From an uncultured Lachnospiraceae bacterium (GTDB lineage Bacteria > Bacillota > Clostridia > Lachnospirales > Lachnospiraceae), in NCBI GenBank assembly GCA_902780405.1, contig CACZFI010000010.1, forward strand, positions 1 to 64,000: 64,000 bases of DNA, read 5' to 3'. Made by a program: the position numbers and the translations under genes. Positions 17,459 to 26,944 of the stretch are shown here, piece after piece; the first letter of the stretch is position 1, and each line of letters starts with the position of its first letter. The notes below the pieces were generated by a model. It ran no database searches. It was not told where the DNA came from and worked only from the letters and a program-made list of their open reading frames with translations.

Positions 17459-18154
17459 TTAATTCTGTCCGTAATAAGCGTTTTCTCCGTGCTTTCTGAA
17501 GAAGTGCTTGTCACGAATGCAGTCCGGTGCTGTCTGTACATCCGGATTGATCAGCTCGGTTTTTAACGCCATCTTCGCAACTTCCTCGAGGACAACTGCG
17601 TTGTGGACCGCTTCCGCCGCATCCTTGCCCCATGTAAAAGGGCCGTGATTGGTGCAGAGCACGCCGGGCGTGTACATAGGATTCAAGCCTCGTTTCTCAA
17701 AGGTCTCGATGATCACCAGGCCTGTGTTTTTCTCGTAAGCCTCGTCGATCTCTTTCTTCGTCAGACTGCGTGCGCAGGGAATCTCTCCGTAGAAGTAATC
17801 CGCATGTGTCGTTCCGTAAAGCGGAATGCTTCTTCCGGCCTGTGCCCAGGAGGTTGCCTCCGGCGAATGTGTATGTACAACTCCGCCGATTTCCTCATAT
17901 CGCTTGTACAGTTCAAGATGCGTCGGCGTATCCGATGAAGGCTTGTATTTTCCTTCGACACGGTTGCCTTCGAGGTCCATCACCACCATATCTTCGGGGC
18001 GCATGGTCTCGTAGTCCACGCCGCTCGGCTTGATCACAAAGAGTCCCGCCGCACGGTCGATTCCGCTGACATTGCCCCATGTATAGGTCACAAGGCCTCT
18101 CTTCGGCAGTTCCATATTCGCCTCGAATACCGCCTGTTTTAATTCTTCCAGCAT
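17459..18154 (-). CDS. araD: L-ribulose-5-phosphate 4-epimerase
   Basis: A 231-residue class II aldolase-fold enzyme of the standard AraD length, converting L-ribulose 5-phosphate to D-xylulose 5-phosphate. It has the opening [20 protein letters not shown], the substrate region [13 protein letters not shown], the zinc-binding [14 protein letters not shown], the [12 protein letters not shown] segment and the third zinc-ligand region [10 protein letters not shown]. It is the last gene of the operon of transaldolase, isomerase, kinase and epimerase. AraD and UlaF/SgbE epimerases are alike in sequence; the AraR neighbour favours arabinose. Confidence 0.92.
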   Translation of the reverse strand: MLEELKQAVFEANMELPKRGLVTYTWGNVSGIDRAAGLFVIKPSGVDYETMRPEDMVVMDLEGNRVEGKYKPSSDTPTHLELYKRYEEIGGVVHTHSPEATSWAQAGRSIPLYGTTHADYFYGEIPCARSLTKKEIDEAYEKNTGLVIIETFEKRGLNPMYTPGVLCTNHGPFTWGKDAAEAVHNAVVLEEVAKMALKTELINPDVQTAPDCIRDKHFFRKHGENAYYGQN

Positions 18155-18172
18155 AGTTTTCCTTTCTGTGTG

Positions 18173-19759
18173 CTACAGTGCATCCACCGCTGCCTGCTCC
18201 ACCGTAAGCGCCGCATGGAACTTCTTCATGAATGTATCAAAGCCTGCGATCTCTTCCGGTGTAGCCTGTACCGTACTTCCCTCTTCTCCTGCGAAGATTT
18301 GATGATTCAGATAGTCGGACAGTGACTCGCCGCCGGCTTGCGCCATATAGAGTGCCAGGACCGCAATACCCCAGGCACCGCCTTCACCGGCTGTCTCCAT
18401 CACGGTGACGGGTCCGCCCGTCGCTGCGGAGAGGATCCGCTGTCCCACTTCCTTGGTCTTGAAGAATCCACCATGTCCGTAGAGCTTGTCTACCTTCACG
18501 GCTTCTTCTTTCAGGAGTATATCAAGTCCGACCTTTAAGGTACTTACCGCCGAGAACAGGTGGAGTCTCATAAAGTTTGCAAATGTAAAGTCGGCCCCCG
18601 TCTCTCTCATAAAGACCGGTCGTCCTTCCGTAAATCCCGTTACGGGTTCTCCCGAGAAATAGTTAAATCCCATCAGTCCGCCGCAGTCAGGTGATCCCGA
18701 AAGCGCTGCCTGAAACAGTGTGGTGTAGAGTTTATCCGTATCCACGGGGGCGCCGATTGCCTCTGCGAAGCCGCGGAATACACCTGCCCATGCGTTGATA
18801 TCGGATGTACAGTTGTTGCAATGTACCATGGCCACATCGTCTCCCACGGGCGTTGTAACCACATCGATCTCTTCATGTACGTCTTTTAACGCCTGCTCCA
18901 TTACAACCATGGCGAAGATGGATGTACCCGCCGAAACATTTCCGGTTCTTACCGCCACACTGTTGGTGGCTACCATACCGGTTCCCGCGTCTCCCTCGGG
19001 AGGACAGAGCGGGATGCCAGCGACAAGATTTCCGCTTTGATCAAGCTTGGCCGCTCCTTCCGCCGTAAGCGTGCCTGCCGCCTCGCCGGCACAGAGCACC
19101 TTGGGAAGAATGTCCAAAAGTTTCCATCCGAAGCCCCGATCAGCGATCAGTTCATCGTAGCGCTTCACAAACTCCGTATTGTAATCTCTTGTCTTGCTGT
19201 CGATAGGGAACATGCCCGAGGCATCTCCCACGCCGAGCACCTTCTCGCCTGTAAGCTGCCAGTGAATGTAGCCTGCCAGGGTGGTGATAAAATCAATATC
19301 CTTCACGTGCGCTTCTTTGTTCAGGATTGCCTGGTGCAGATGCGCGATGCTCCAGCGCTGCGGGATATTGAAGGAAAACTCCTGTGTCAGCTCCGCCGCT
19401 GCGGCACCGGTGATGGTGTTTCTCCATGTGCGGAAGGGAACCAAAAGATTCCCCCTCGCATCAAAAGCCATATAGCCGTGCATCATGGCTGAAAAACCGA
19501 TGGCACCGGTCGTTTTGATCACCGTGTCATACTTTTCGCGCACGTCTTCTAGCAGTTTAGCGTAAGCATCGGCCAGACCGTCCCAGATCATTTCAAGGCT
19601 GTAGGTCCAAACGCCGTTTTCATATTGATTCTCCCAGGTGTGACCGCCTTCTGCGATGGGCTTGCCTGCCTCATCTACCATGACAGCCTTGATCCTGGTG
19701 GAACCGAACTCAATTCCGATGGCGGTTTTGCCCGCATCGATCAATTCTTTTATTGTCAT
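18173..19759 (-). CDS. FGGY-family carbohydrate kinase, probable L-ribulokinase
   Basis: A 528-residue kinase with the FGGY fold: N-terminal nucleotide motif [20 protein letters not shown], the hinge region [12 protein letters not shown] and the C-terminal [17 protein letters not shown] and [15 protein letters not shown]. It differs in its opening from classic AraB proteins and looks like the alternative ribulokinase group found in clostridia (a recollection, to be confirmed). Position between the isomerase and araD genes makes L-ribulose the most likely substrate; it would make L-ribulose 5-phosphate using ATP. It starts seven bases after the isomerase stop. Confidence 0.82.
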   Translation of the reverse strand: MTIKELIDAGKTAIGIEFGSTRIKAVMVDEAGKPIAEGGHTWENQYENGVWTYSLEMIWDGLADAYAKLLEDVREKYDTVIKTTGAIGFSAMMHGYMAFDARGNLLVPFRTWRNTITGAAAAELTQEFSFNIPQRWSIAHLHQAILNKEAHVKDIDFITTLAGYIHWQLTGEKVLGVGDASGMFPIDSKTRDYNTEFVKRYDELIADRGFGWKLLDILPKVLCAGEAAGTLTAEGAAKLDQSGNLVAGIPLCPPEGDAGTGMVATNSVAVRTGNVSAGTSIFAMVVMEQALKDVHEEIDVVTTPVGDDVAMVHCNNCTSDINAWAGVFRGFAEAIGAPVDTDKLYTTLFQAALSGSPDCGGLMGFNYFSGEPVTGFTEGRPVFMRETGADFTFANFMRLHLFSAVSTLKVGLDILLKEEAVKVDKLYGHGGFFKTKEVGQRILSAATGGPVTVMETAGEGGAWGIAVLALYMAQAGGESLSDYLNHQIFAGEEGSTVQATPEEIAGFDTFMKKFHAALTVEQAAVDAL

Positions 19760-19766
19760 GATTCAC

Positions 19767-21251
19767 CTACTTTGCAAACGGATTCTCAGTGGGATAACGT
19801 TCGCCCTTCGGACGATTGTAATCAATCTCGTCTACCGGAACGCCGATGAATTTGAATACCTCATAGAGCAGTCTTCCGTTGTGATGGAAGGTGATAGCTG
19901 CGTGATGAGGATAGTTCTTCTCTACCAGAACGTGGCGATAGAAGCGTCCCATCTCGGGGATTGCGAAGATACCGATACCGCCGAAAGATCTGGTACGAAC
20001 CGGCAGGATCTCACCCTCCGCAACATATGCGCGAAGCTTCGCATCCGACGTGCTCTGCAGACGGTACACCGTAGCGTGTCCTGGGATCAGATCTCCCTCT
20101 AAGGTTCCGTTGGTCACTTCCTCGGGCAGGGTACGCGCCATGATCTTCTGGTTCTTCATCTCATGGAACGCAAGCTTCGTTGAGCAGGTATTGCCGCAAT
20201 GGAAGCCCATAAATGTATCTTTGATGTCATAGTCATAATCAAATTTGCCCTTGATCTCACTCTCGTACATATCGCGGGGTACGGAGTTGTTGATGTCAAG
20301 CAATGTTACCGCGTCGTCGCTCACAAGCTGTCCGATGTACTCGGAAAGCGCACCGTAGATATCCACCTCGCATGACACGGGGATACCGCGCGCCGCAAGA
20401 CGGCTGTTTACGTAGCAGGGCACGAAGCCAAACTGTGTCTGGAAAGCCGGCCAGCACTTGCCTGCGATCACCACGTGGCTTCTGCTTCCCTTGTTCGCTT
20501 CGATCCAGTCAAGCAAAGTGAGTTCGTACTGTGCAAGTTTGGAAAGCACCTCGGGCTTTTTATTGCCGTCGCCGAGTTCCTTCGCCATATCCTCAACAAC
20601 CGCAGAGATTCTCTCATCTCCCGCATGCTTGTTAAACGCCTCGAAGAGGTCGAGCTCGGAATTCTCCTGAATCTCGATGCCCATCTGATAGAGCTGGTAG
20701 ATCGGTGCATTACATGCAAGAAAGTCCTGCGGACGGGGACCGAAGCTGATGATCTTCAGGTCACGAAGTGCGATCACTGCACGTGCAATAGTCTTAAAGT
20801 CATTGATCATGTCGGAGATTTCTTCCGCATCTCCCACGGGATACTCGGGAACATATGCCTTCAGGCTTCTGAGTTTCAAATTGTAGCTTGCATTAAGCAT
20901 ACCGCAGTAAGCATCGCCGCGATCGTCACACAGACGATCTGCTGCCTCTTCCGCTGCCGCCACAACCATGGACGGGCCTGCAAACTCCTTGACAAGCAGG
21001 ATCTCACTTGACTCGGGGCCAAAGTTTCCGAGGAATACCACAAGCGCATTGCATCCGGCTTCCTCCACCTCTTTCAAGGCCTTTCTCATATCGATTTCAT
21101 TCTCCACGGTGGTCTCACACTCGAAGATCTCACCGTAGCTCTTTGTATACGCTGCTACAACTGCCTTTCTTCTCTCAATGGAAAGGCTCATGGGGAAACA
21201 GTCACGGCTGACTGCCACGATTCCGAGTTTCACGATTGGCATGTTTTCCAT
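19767..21251 (-). CDS. L-fucose/L-arabinose isomerase-like protein
   Basis: A 494-residue protein opening MENMPIVKLGIVAVSRDCFP, with CNALVVFLGNFGPESSEIL, the segment IISFGPRPQDFLACNAPIY and later FMGFHCGNTCSTKLAF and HHAAITFHHNGRLLYEV. This is the fold family of FucI/AraA but it does not match the usual AraA opening (F-V-x-G-S-Q-x-L-Y-G). Placed between transaldolase and the kinase/AraD genes under an AraR operator, it probably performs the L-arabinose to L-ribulose step. It could instead act on L-fucose or another aldose. A GAGGAGGT site supports the start. Confidence 0.8.
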   Translation of the reverse strand: MENMPIVKLGIVAVSRDCFPMSLSIERRKAVVAAYTKSYGEIFECETTVENEIDMRKALKEVEEAGCNALVVFLGNFGPESSEILLVKEFAGPSMVVAAAEEAADRLCDDRGDAYCGMLNASYNLKLRSLKAYVPEYPVGDAEEISDMINDFKTIARAVIALRDLKIISFGPRPQDFLACNAPIYQLYQMGIEIQENSELDLFEAFNKHAGDERISAVVEDMAKELGDGNKKPEVLSKLAQYELTLLDWIEANKGSRSHVVIAGKCWPAFQTQFGFVPCYVNSRLAARGIPVSCEVDIYGALSEYIGQLVSDDAVTLLDINNSVPRDMYESEIKGKFDYDYDIKDTFMGFHCGNTCSTKLAFHEMKNQKIMARTLPEEVTNGTLEGDLIPGHATVYRLQSTSDAKLRAYVAEGEILPVRTRSFGGIGIFAIPEMGRFYRHVLVEKNYPHHAAITFHHNGRLLYEVFKFIGVPVDEIDYNRPKGERYPTENPFAK

Positions 21252-21290
21252 AGTTTTTGTTACCTCCTCAATACACTTTCCTTTTGTCTC

Positions 21291-21941
21291 CTAGCCGAAG
21301 ACTGCTTTGTAATCCTCCTGGAACTTCACAATTCCCTGATCCGTCAGCGGATGCTTTGTCATCTGCTCGATCACGGCATAGGGAACGGTTGCAATGTCCG
21401 CACCCGCAAGTGCACATTCGGTCACGTGCACGGTATTACGAATGCTTGCAGCTATGATTTGCGTATCAATGTCATAGTTGCTGAAGATCTCTACGATGTG
21501 TTCGATCAGCTCGATACCCGGCGAGCTGATGTCATCAAGCCTTCCGAGGAAGGGGGATACATAAGTAGCACCTGCTCTTGCGGCAAGCAGTGCCTGGTTT
21601 GCGGAAAAGATCAGTGTGACATTGGTCTTGATCCCCTCTGCCGAAAGCACTTTCACTGCCTTTAAGCCCTCAATGGTCATAGGGATCTTCACTACCATGT
21701 TCGGATGGATGGCTGCGATCTCACGTCCCTCCCTGATCATGCCTTCCGCATCCACGGTGGTAGCCTTGACTTCGCCGCTGATCGGACCGTCAACGATCGA
21801 TGTGATTTCCTTGATCACCTCCGTAAAGTCTCTGCCCTCCTTCGCAATCAGCGACGGGTTTGTGGTCACGCCGCAGATTACACCCATATCATTGGCTTTT
21901 TTGATGTCTTCCACATGTGCTGTGTCGATGAAGAATTTCAT
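21291..21941 (-). CDS. tal: Transaldolase, small (TalC/MipB) type
   Basis: A 216-residue TIM-barrel enzyme of the pentose phosphate pathway, of the short class shared by transaldolase and fructose-6-phosphate aldolase. The Schiff-base lysine is Lys85 in [13 protein letters not shown]. Two positions separate the activities: where E. coli FsaA has Gln59 and Tyr131, this protein has Glu57 (in SGEVKATT) and Phe131 (in [11 protein letters not shown]). That favours transaldolase. First gene of the arabinose operon, it links xylulose 5-phosphate made by AraD to glycolysis. The AraR operator candidate at 21981-21997 lies in its upstream region. Confidence 0.9.
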   Translation of the reverse strand: MKFFIDTAHVEDIKKANDMGVICGVTTNPSLIAKEGRDFTEVIKEITSIVDGPISGEVKATTVDAEGMIREGREIAAIHPNMVVKIPMTIEGLKAVKVLSAEGIKTNVTLIFSANQALLAARAGATYVSPFLGRLDDISSPGIELIEHIVEIFSNYDIDTQIIAASIRNTVHVTECALAGADIATVPYAVIEQMTKHPLTDQGIVKFQEDYKAVFG

Positions 21942-21980
21942 AATACCTCTCCTTTGCTTTATGATATAGGTATATCATGC

Positions 21981-21997
21981 AACTTGTATATACAACT
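21981..21997. promoter_or_regulatory. AraR operator candidate before the arabinose operon
   Basis: The perfect 12-bp palindrome TTGTATATACAA (21984-21995) sits within AACTTGTATATACAACT, 40 bases before the transaldolase start. It matches the known AraR operator type (T-T-G-T-A-C/T-G/A-x-A-C-A-A). A weaker half-site, ACTTGTATGAATATA, lies upstream of araR itself at 23141-23155 and may allow autoregulation. Confidence 0.7.
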
Positions 21998-22012
21998 CTG
22001 CAAGTTGTTTTT

Positions 22013-23092
22013 TTATTGCTTCGGGGCGGTCGAATTTCCAACGATGAGCTCCGGTTCGATCACCACACGGCATTCGATATCCTCCCCTTTGATGAGACCA
22101 AGCAGCATCCGCGCTGCCAGTTGTCCGAGTTCCTCCTGCGGATGCACCACGGTGGTAAGCCGAAGGCCGTCCATTTGCGGAATTGCGGAATTGTCGTATC
22201 CCGTTACGGAGATATCCCCGGGGACTTCTCTTCCCACCTCACGGATCGCGCGTATCACGCGTCGTGCGATCTGATCGTTGTAGCATACAACCGCGTCGAT
22301 CGGTTTGCCCTCTTCGATGACCTTTTGAATTCCCGTCACGGGATGCACCCTCCGGTCCTCCGTATAAAACCAGATCACTTTCTCCGGATCGTAAGGGATT
22401 CCCGCTTTGGCAAGGGCACGTGCATAACCGTTGTGACGCTTCTGTCCCTGGCTGTCATCGCTCTTGAATATCCCGTAGATGTCCCTGTGTCCCGTGTTGA
22501 TCAGATGTTCCGTCAGAAGAAAGCTTCCATTCTCGTCGTCTAAAAGCACGTGGGGTTTTTCTGTCATCGCCTCATACTCCCCTTGTATAAAGACATAGGG
22601 AATCTCGTAAGTCTCAAGTTTTTCAAACAGGTCCGTATGCTTGCAATACATATTGCTCTTGGACGGTTCTATGATGATCCCGTCAATATCCTTTTGCATC
22701 AGTTCTTCCAGACATGCGATCTCTCCGTGTCTGGAGTTGTTCGTATGTTTCAGGATGATATCGTACCCGCTTTCGGATAGAACACTGTCGATTCCGCTGA
22801 TCACCTTCGGAAAAATGTAATCCGAGAGGTAAGTCATCACGACTGCGATATTTTTGGACTGTTTTCTGTGCATCATGCGCTCGGATACAAATCTTCCGCT
22901 TCCGTGAACCGCGTAAATGTAGCCCTCCCGCTCCAGGCCCTCCAGGGCCTTTCTTACCGTCTGGCGACTGGCGGAGAATCTGGCGGAGAGTTCATTTTCC
23001 GAAGGGAGCTTGTCTCCCGCAGTATATGCATCGGAAAACAAAAGTTCCCGAAGTTCTTTTTCGATACTGTCGTATTTTTTCGTATGTGTCAT
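22013..23092 (-). CDS. araR: AraR-type transcriptional repressor
   Basis: A 359-residue hybrid regulator. The N terminus is a GntR winged helix: YDSIEKELRELLFS, DKLPSENELSARFSASRQTV and then RKALEGLEREGYIYAVHGSG. From about residue 80 the protein is a LacI/GalR ligand domain (NIAVVMTYLSDYIFPKVISG, DGIIIEPSKSN, TGHRDIYGIFKSDDSQG, SVTGYDNSAIPQMDGL). This combination is the AraR architecture, in which L-arabinose releases the repressor. Start ATG 23090-23092 is preferred over GTG at 23098 because GGGAG is nine bases before it. The gene lies just upstream of the arabinose operon on the same strand. Confidence 0.88.
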   Translation of the reverse strand: MTHTKKYDSIEKELRELLFSDAYTAGDKLPSENELSARFSASRQTVRKALEGLEREGYIYAVHGSGRFVSERMMHRKQSKNIAVVMTYLSDYIFPKVISGIDSVLSESGYDIILKHTNNSRHGEIACLEELMQKDIDGIIIEPSKSNMYCKHTDLFEKLETYEIPYVFIQGEYEAMTEKPHVLLDDENGSFLLTEHLINTGHRDIYGIFKSDDSQGQKRHNGYARALAKAGIPYDPEKVIWFYTEDRRVHPVTGIQKVIEEGKPIDAVVCYNDQIARRVIRAIREVGREVPGDISVTGYDNSAIPQMDGLRLTTVVHPQEELGQLAARMLLGLIKGEDIECRVVIEPELIVGNSTAPKQ

Positions 23093-23153
23093 CTTCACAC
23101 GCTCCCTTCCGGTCGATTAATCTAAATATATCATAAAACAACTTGTATGAATA

Positions 23154-23192
23154 TAAAAAAGACGTCATAAGCGATCATGCTTACAACGTCTT
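23154..23192 (-). terminator. Terminator of the sulfur amino acid transport operon
   Basis: AAGACGTCATAAGC (23159-23172) and GCTTACAACGTCTT (23179-23192) form a 14-bp stem with two G-U pairs in the RNA, followed by TTTTTT on the minus strand. It closes the operon that begins near 28.9 kb. Confidence 0.85.
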
Positions 23193-23197
23193 GCTTC

Positions 23198-24001
23198 TTA
23201 TCCGATCTTCTGCTTTCTCGAAACCTTGTTAAAGGTGAATGTCTCGAGGAATCTTCTTGCTCGTTCGGTCTTCGGCGCATGGAAGAAACCGCTTCCGGTT
23301 CCCTCCTCAACGATACCGCCTTTGTCAAGAAAGATCACACGATCCGCGATCGCCTCGGCGAAGGACATCTCATGTGTCACGATCACCATCGTGCGTCCCT
23401 GCTCCGCAAGCCGAAGGAGTACATCCAAAACCTCACGGATCATCTCAGGATCCAGCGCTGCCGTCACCTCATCGAACAGCATAACTTCGGGATGCATAGC
23501 GAGCGCTCGGACGATGGCAACTCTCTGTCTCTGACCTCCCGAAAGCTGTCTCGGATAGGCATCCGCCTTCTCCTCCAGGCCGACTCTATGAAGGAGCGAA
23601 AGCGCTTCCTCCCGAACTTCCTGCTTGTCTCTTTTCTGCACGCATACCGGTGCAAGCATCACATTCTGCAGGATCGTTTTGTGCGGGAAGAGTTCATAAC
23701 TCTGAAAGACCATGCCGACCTTCTGTCTAATCTCGGAAAGGGCATCCGAGTCCTTCCCGGATCTCCTCTTTCCTTCTTCTGCGCCGTTTACATGTGCACC
23801 CCGATAGGTTACGGTTCCGTCCTGGATTTCCTCAAGCGCATTCATGCATCGCAGAAGCGTACTCTTTCCGCATCCGGACGGGCCGACGATCACCACAACC
23901 TCTCCCTCATGGATCGAAAGGTTGATATCTCTAAGGACCACATTGTCTCCATATGCTTTTGTCAGATTCTCCACACGTAGGATTTCGTTATTCTTGCTCA
24001 T
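23198..24001 (-). CDS. Polar amino acid ABC transporter ATPase (GlnQ/TcyC-like)
   Basis: A 267-residue ATPase with Walker [16 protein letters not shown]-loop [12 protein letters not shown], signature [19 protein letters not shown], Walker [16 protein letters not shown] and switch His in [13 protein letters not shown]. It belongs to the polar amino acid group. Between the P-loop and Q-loop there is a charged insertion ([15 protein letters not shown], about 85-99) longer than usual. It is the last of six genes in the operon and probably drives the two permeases just upstream. Given the Cys/Met leader and fused MetQ, cystine or cysteine is a likely substrate. Confidence 0.9.
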   Translation of the reverse strand: MSKNNEILRVENLTKAYGDNVVLRDINLSIHEGEVVVIVGPSGCGKSTLLRCMNALEEIQDGTVTYRGAHVNGAEEGKRRSGKDSDALSEIRQKVGMVFQSYELFPHKTILQNVMLAPVCVQKRDKQEVREEALSLLHRVGLEEKADAYPRQLSGGQRQRVAIVRALAMHPEVMLFDEVTAALDPEMIREVLDVLLRLAEQGRTMVIVTHEMSFAEAIADRVIFLDKGGIVEEGTGSGFFHAPKTERARRFLETFTFNKVSRKQKIG

Positions 24002-24028
24002 TTGTCCGGAAACTTCCTTTCCTGTCTG

Positions 24029-24709
24029 CTACTCCACTGCCCATTTTTTCTCCAGGTGCTTTGCGAAAAGACTGATGGGCCAGCACACCAGAAAATACAA
24101 TACAAACACCGTGGCATATACACCGAATGCCGCATTCGGAGAACTCTTTCTGTTCGCCTCTATGATCTGCTGTCCCACCTTTAAGACCTCAACCACGCCG
24201 ATCATCATCACAAGACTTGTCGTCTTGATCATACGGGTGATCAAATTGATGGAAAGTGGAATCAGTCTGCGAACGGTCTGCGGAACGATGATCAGAAAAT
24301 ATGTCTGTCGTCCGCTAAACCCGAGTGCCTCCGCGCTTTCATACTGGTGTTTCGGTATACTGATCAGGGCACCTCTTGTAAGGTCCGCCATCTCGGCAAC
24401 TCCCCAGAACGAAAAAACCACCACAGCCGCAAACTCCGCATCCAAATTCCATCCGAAGACACGGGTGGTCCCGAAAAACACAATGAACAACAGAACCATC
24501 TGCGGCATGAATCGCACAATTTCAAGATATCCTCTTGTCAGGATACGGATTGCCTTCTGTCTTTTGGTCATCAGGATGCCGACCACCACGCCGAGTGTCA
24601 GGCTGATCGCCACAGAGATCAGACTGATCCTGACCGATACCCAGAGTCCTTCAAGGAGTCGTTTGGCATTTGTACCCTTAAAGAGTACATCAATCCCCAA
24701 ATCCGGCAT
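24029..24709 (-). CDS. Amino acid ABC transporter permease (HisM/GlnP type), second of pair
   Basis: A 226-residue inner-membrane permease with about five spans. The coupling EAA loop is YESAEALGFSGRQTYFLIIV, and a second family segment is PNAAFGVYATVFVLYFLVCW. It overlaps the previous permease gene by 20 bases, indicating coupled translation, and is likely one half of a heterodimeric channel. Confidence 0.88.
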   Translation of the reverse strand: MPDLGIDVLFKGTNAKRLLEGLWVSVRISLISVAISLTLGVVVGILMTKRQKAIRILTRGYLEIVRFMPQMVLLFIVFFGTTRVFGWNLDAEFAAVVVFSFWGVAEMADLTRGALISIPKHQYESAEALGFSGRQTYFLIIVPQTVRRLIPLSINLITRMIKTTSLVMMIGVVEVLKVGQQIIEANRKSSPNAAFGVYATVFVLYFLVCWPISLFAKHLEKKWAVE

Positions 24710-25349
24710 GTCGCACCCTCCTTTCGAGATAACTTCCGAAAAATGAAACCGGAAGCAGGATGATTAGATAAAAGATCACCAGCAGGGTCAGACACTCTGC
24801 AGTCTTATAATAGAGTCCGATCAGGTCCTTCGCGGTAAACATCAGATCCATCAAACTGATCGCCGAGAAGACGCTCGTCTCCTTTAAGAGGAAGATCACA
24901 TTGGCCGTAAAGCCCGGTATGCTCACCGAGATTGCTTCGGGAAGCACCACCAGGCGAAGCACCTGGCCTTTCTTCATGCCGAGAGACATCGCGCTTTCGA
25001 TCTGTGTTTTTTCAACCGTCAAAAGACCGCTTCGAAAGGTTTCTGCCATATAGGCTCCACCGAGCAACGCCAGTCCCAGTATCCCGCAAAACTCGGCACT
25101 CAGTGAAAGCCCCAGCTTCGGAAGCCCGAAGTAAATGAAAAAGAGCTGTACCAAGAGCGGTGTGTTGCGAAACAGTTCGATGTAAAAGCCTGCGATCCTC
25201 TGCAGTACCGGGATATGATAGTGTCTGATCAATGCTGTCACAAATCCGATCACAAAGGAAAGCAGGATGCCGAGCCATCCGATCCAAAAGGTCAGCCACA
25301 AAGCCTCTCCAAAGAGCGGAAGATAGTCTTTCATCACTTCAAGGTTCAT
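24690..25349 (-). CDS. Amino acid ABC transporter permease (HisM/GlnP type), first of pair
   Basis: A 219-residue permease. It contains FYIELFRNTPLLVQLFFIYF, the hallmark of polar amino acid permeases, and the EAA loop QIESAMSLGMKKGQVLRLV. The start codon overlaps the stop of metI (ATGA), so the methionine-type and polar-type transporter genes are joined in one translationally coupled series. Confidence 0.9.
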   Translation of the reverse strand: MNLEVMKDYLPLFGEALWLTFWIGWLGILLSFVIGFVTALIRHYHIPVLQRIAGFYIELFRNTPLLVQLFFIYFGLPKLGLSLSAEFCGILGLALLGGAYMAETFRSGLLTVEKTQIESAMSLGMKKGQVLRLVVLPEAISVSIPGFTANVIFLLKETSVFSAISLMDLMFTAKDLIGLYYKTAECLTLLVIFYLIILLPVSFFGSYLERRVRHAGFGD

Positions 25350-26008
25350 ACTCTTCGCCTGTCAACCTTTCCGGAGATCAACATACCGAGCCACTGCAGG
25401 ATCTGCATCAGCAGAACCAGTATGACCACGGTAATGATCATCACGCCCGTCTCATATCTGTAATATCCGTATCTGATGGCGATATCTCCGAGACCGCCGC
25501 CTCCTATGATACCTGCCATTGCGGAATATCCGAGGATCGTACCGAGGGCGATCGTCACACCTACAAGCAGTGATGTTCTCGCTTCCGGTATCAGCACCTT
25601 GCAGACAATGGTCGTATGACTGGCCCCAAGGCTTTGCGCAGCCTCTATGACACCGCGGTCCACTTCCTTAAGCGAGCTTTCAACCATCCTGGCGATCAGT
25701 GGCGATGCAGCAACGGTAAGCGGAACGATGGTTGCCGTTGTTCCGTAACTTTTGCCGACGATCAGCTTGGTCATCGGCTGAATTAAGATCAACAGAATCA
25801 GAAAAGGAACGCTTCTTGTGATATTGATGATCAGATCCAGTATCCGGTACATGATCGGATGCGGTGTAATGCCTTCTTTGCTTGTAATCGTAAGCAGTAC
25901 ACCGAGGGGAAGACCAACCAGATACCCAAGTGCTGTGGAAATAAGCACCATGCGCAGTGTATCAACCGTTCCTTCCTGAAGTAAAGGCATTATATCAGTT
26001 AGCTGCAT
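25346..26008 (-). CDS. metI: Methionine-type ABC transporter permease
   Basis: A 220-residue permease with five spans, typical MetI length. Family features include VGLPLGVLLTI, NITRSVPFLILLILIQPMTK and the EAA loop DRGVIEAAQSLGASHTTIV. The start is ATG 26006-26008 with GGAGGTGCCC before it; two codons upstream there is a GTG. It overlaps metN by 14 bases. It would form a homodimeric channel with MetN for methionine or its derivatives. Confidence 0.93.
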   Translation of the reverse strand: MQLTDIMPLLQEGTVDTLRMVLISTALGYLVGLPLGVLLTITSKEGITPHPIMYRILDLIINITRSVPFLILLILIQPMTKLIVGKSYGTTATIVPLTVAASPLIARMVESSLKEVDRGVIEAAQSLGASHTTIVCKVLIPEARTSLLVGVTIALGTILGYSAMAGIIGGGGLGDIAIRYGYYRYETGVMIITVVILVLLMQILQWLGMLISGKVDRRRV

Positions 26009-26855
26009 GGGCACCTCCTTCGATCACGCGAAGACTCTTGGATTCATGTTCTTTCGTGTGACTCGTTTCTGCTTGTTCTTCGTTTTCTGTGATCTCATCC
26101 TCCAGTGCCTCGCTCTCACGGATCAGCAGAAGCCTGCGGGCAACCTTGGTCTTCGGGTTCGTGAATACTTCCTCCACGGGTCCGATCTCCGCAACTTTTC
26201 CGTGATGAAGGACAGCCACGCGATCGCAGATTTCCGTGATCACGCGCATCTCATGTGTAATGATCACTATGGATATATGGTATTCACGGTTCACCTTGCG
26301 AAGCAACTCAAGAATGTTCTTTGTGGTCTGCGGATCAAGCGCGCTCGTCGCCTCGTCGCAGAGAATGATCCTCGGATGGGATGCAAGTGCGCGGGCGATC
26401 GCAACTCTCTGCTGCTGTCCTCCGGAAAGCTGCACGGGATATGCCTTCGCCTTATCCTCAAGTCCCACAGTTTTCAAATACACCAGTGCCTGCTTTCTTG
26501 CTTCCTTCTTCCGAAGCCCCGCAATTTCCAAAGGAAAACAGACATTGTCAAGCACGGTCCTCTGCATCAGGAGATTGAACTGCTGGAAGATCATCGCAAT
26601 ATTCTGACGCTCAAGTCGGAGTTCACGCTCGGAAAGAGACCTGATCTCTCTTCCCTCGATCCGGATCTGTCCGGACTCCGGCCGCTCCAACAGATTGATG
26701 CAGCGAACCAACGTACTCTTGCCGGCTCCGGAAAGACCGATCACTCCGAAGATCTCTCCTTCTTCCACCGACAGACTCACGTTCTTTAATGCATGCACAT
26801 CGCCGTTTCCACCGGAATACGTTTTATTCACCTGTTCTAGTTCAATGACTGCCAT
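25995..26855 (-). CDS. metN: Methionine-type ABC transporter ATPase without NIL domain
   Basis: A 286-residue ATPase starting at ATG 26853-26855 (GGAGGAGCG before it). Walker A is GLSGAGKSTLVRC, signature LSGGQQQRVAIARALASHP, Walker B IILCDEATSALDPQTTKNI and the switch His lies in IVIITHEMRVITEI. These match MetN. Usual MetN proteins are about 340 residues with a C-terminal NIL (C2) domain that binds methionine and inhibits transport. Here the ATPase core is followed by only about 40 polar residues (ENEEQAETSHTKEHESKSL), so the regulatory domain is missing. The gene follows the fused binding protein and an intergenic hairpin. Confidence 0.92.
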   Translation of the reverse strand: MAVIELEQVNKTYSGGNGDVHALKNVSLSVEEGEIFGVIGLSGAGKSTLVRCINLLERPESGQIRIEGREIRSLSERELRLERQNIAMIFQQFNLLMQRTVLDNVCFPLEIAGLRKKEARKQALVYLKTVGLEDKAKAYPVQLSGGQQQRVAIARALASHPRIILCDEATSALDPQTTKNILELLRKVNREYHISIVIITHEMRVITEICDRVAVLHHGKVAEIGPVEEVFTNPKTKVARRLLLIRESEALEDEITENEEQAETSHTKEHESKSLRVIEGGAHAAN

Positions 26856-26881
26856 ACGCTCCTCCTGTGCTGCCAAAAGAC

Positions 26882-26929
26882 CGAAGCGACAGAAGAATCC
26901 CGTCGCAAAAGGCGGGATTCTTCGCTTCG
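26882..26929 (-). terminator. Intergenic hairpin between fused binding protein and metN
   Basis: GAAGAATCCCG (26892-26902) pairs with CGGGATTCTTC (26913-26923), and the flanking CGAAGCG and CGCTTCG extend the stem. On the minus strand it is followed by GTCTTTTGG. It may be a weak terminator or an mRNA stability element that keeps lipoprotein expression above the membrane genes. Confidence 0.6.
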
Positions 26930-26944
26930 ATTCAAATGGGTGTC

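Noticed and set aside
21291..21941. Fructose-6-phosphate aldolase as the product of the small aldolase gene
   Set aside because: The diagnostic positions are Glu57 and Phe131, as in transaldolases, rather than Gln and Tyr.
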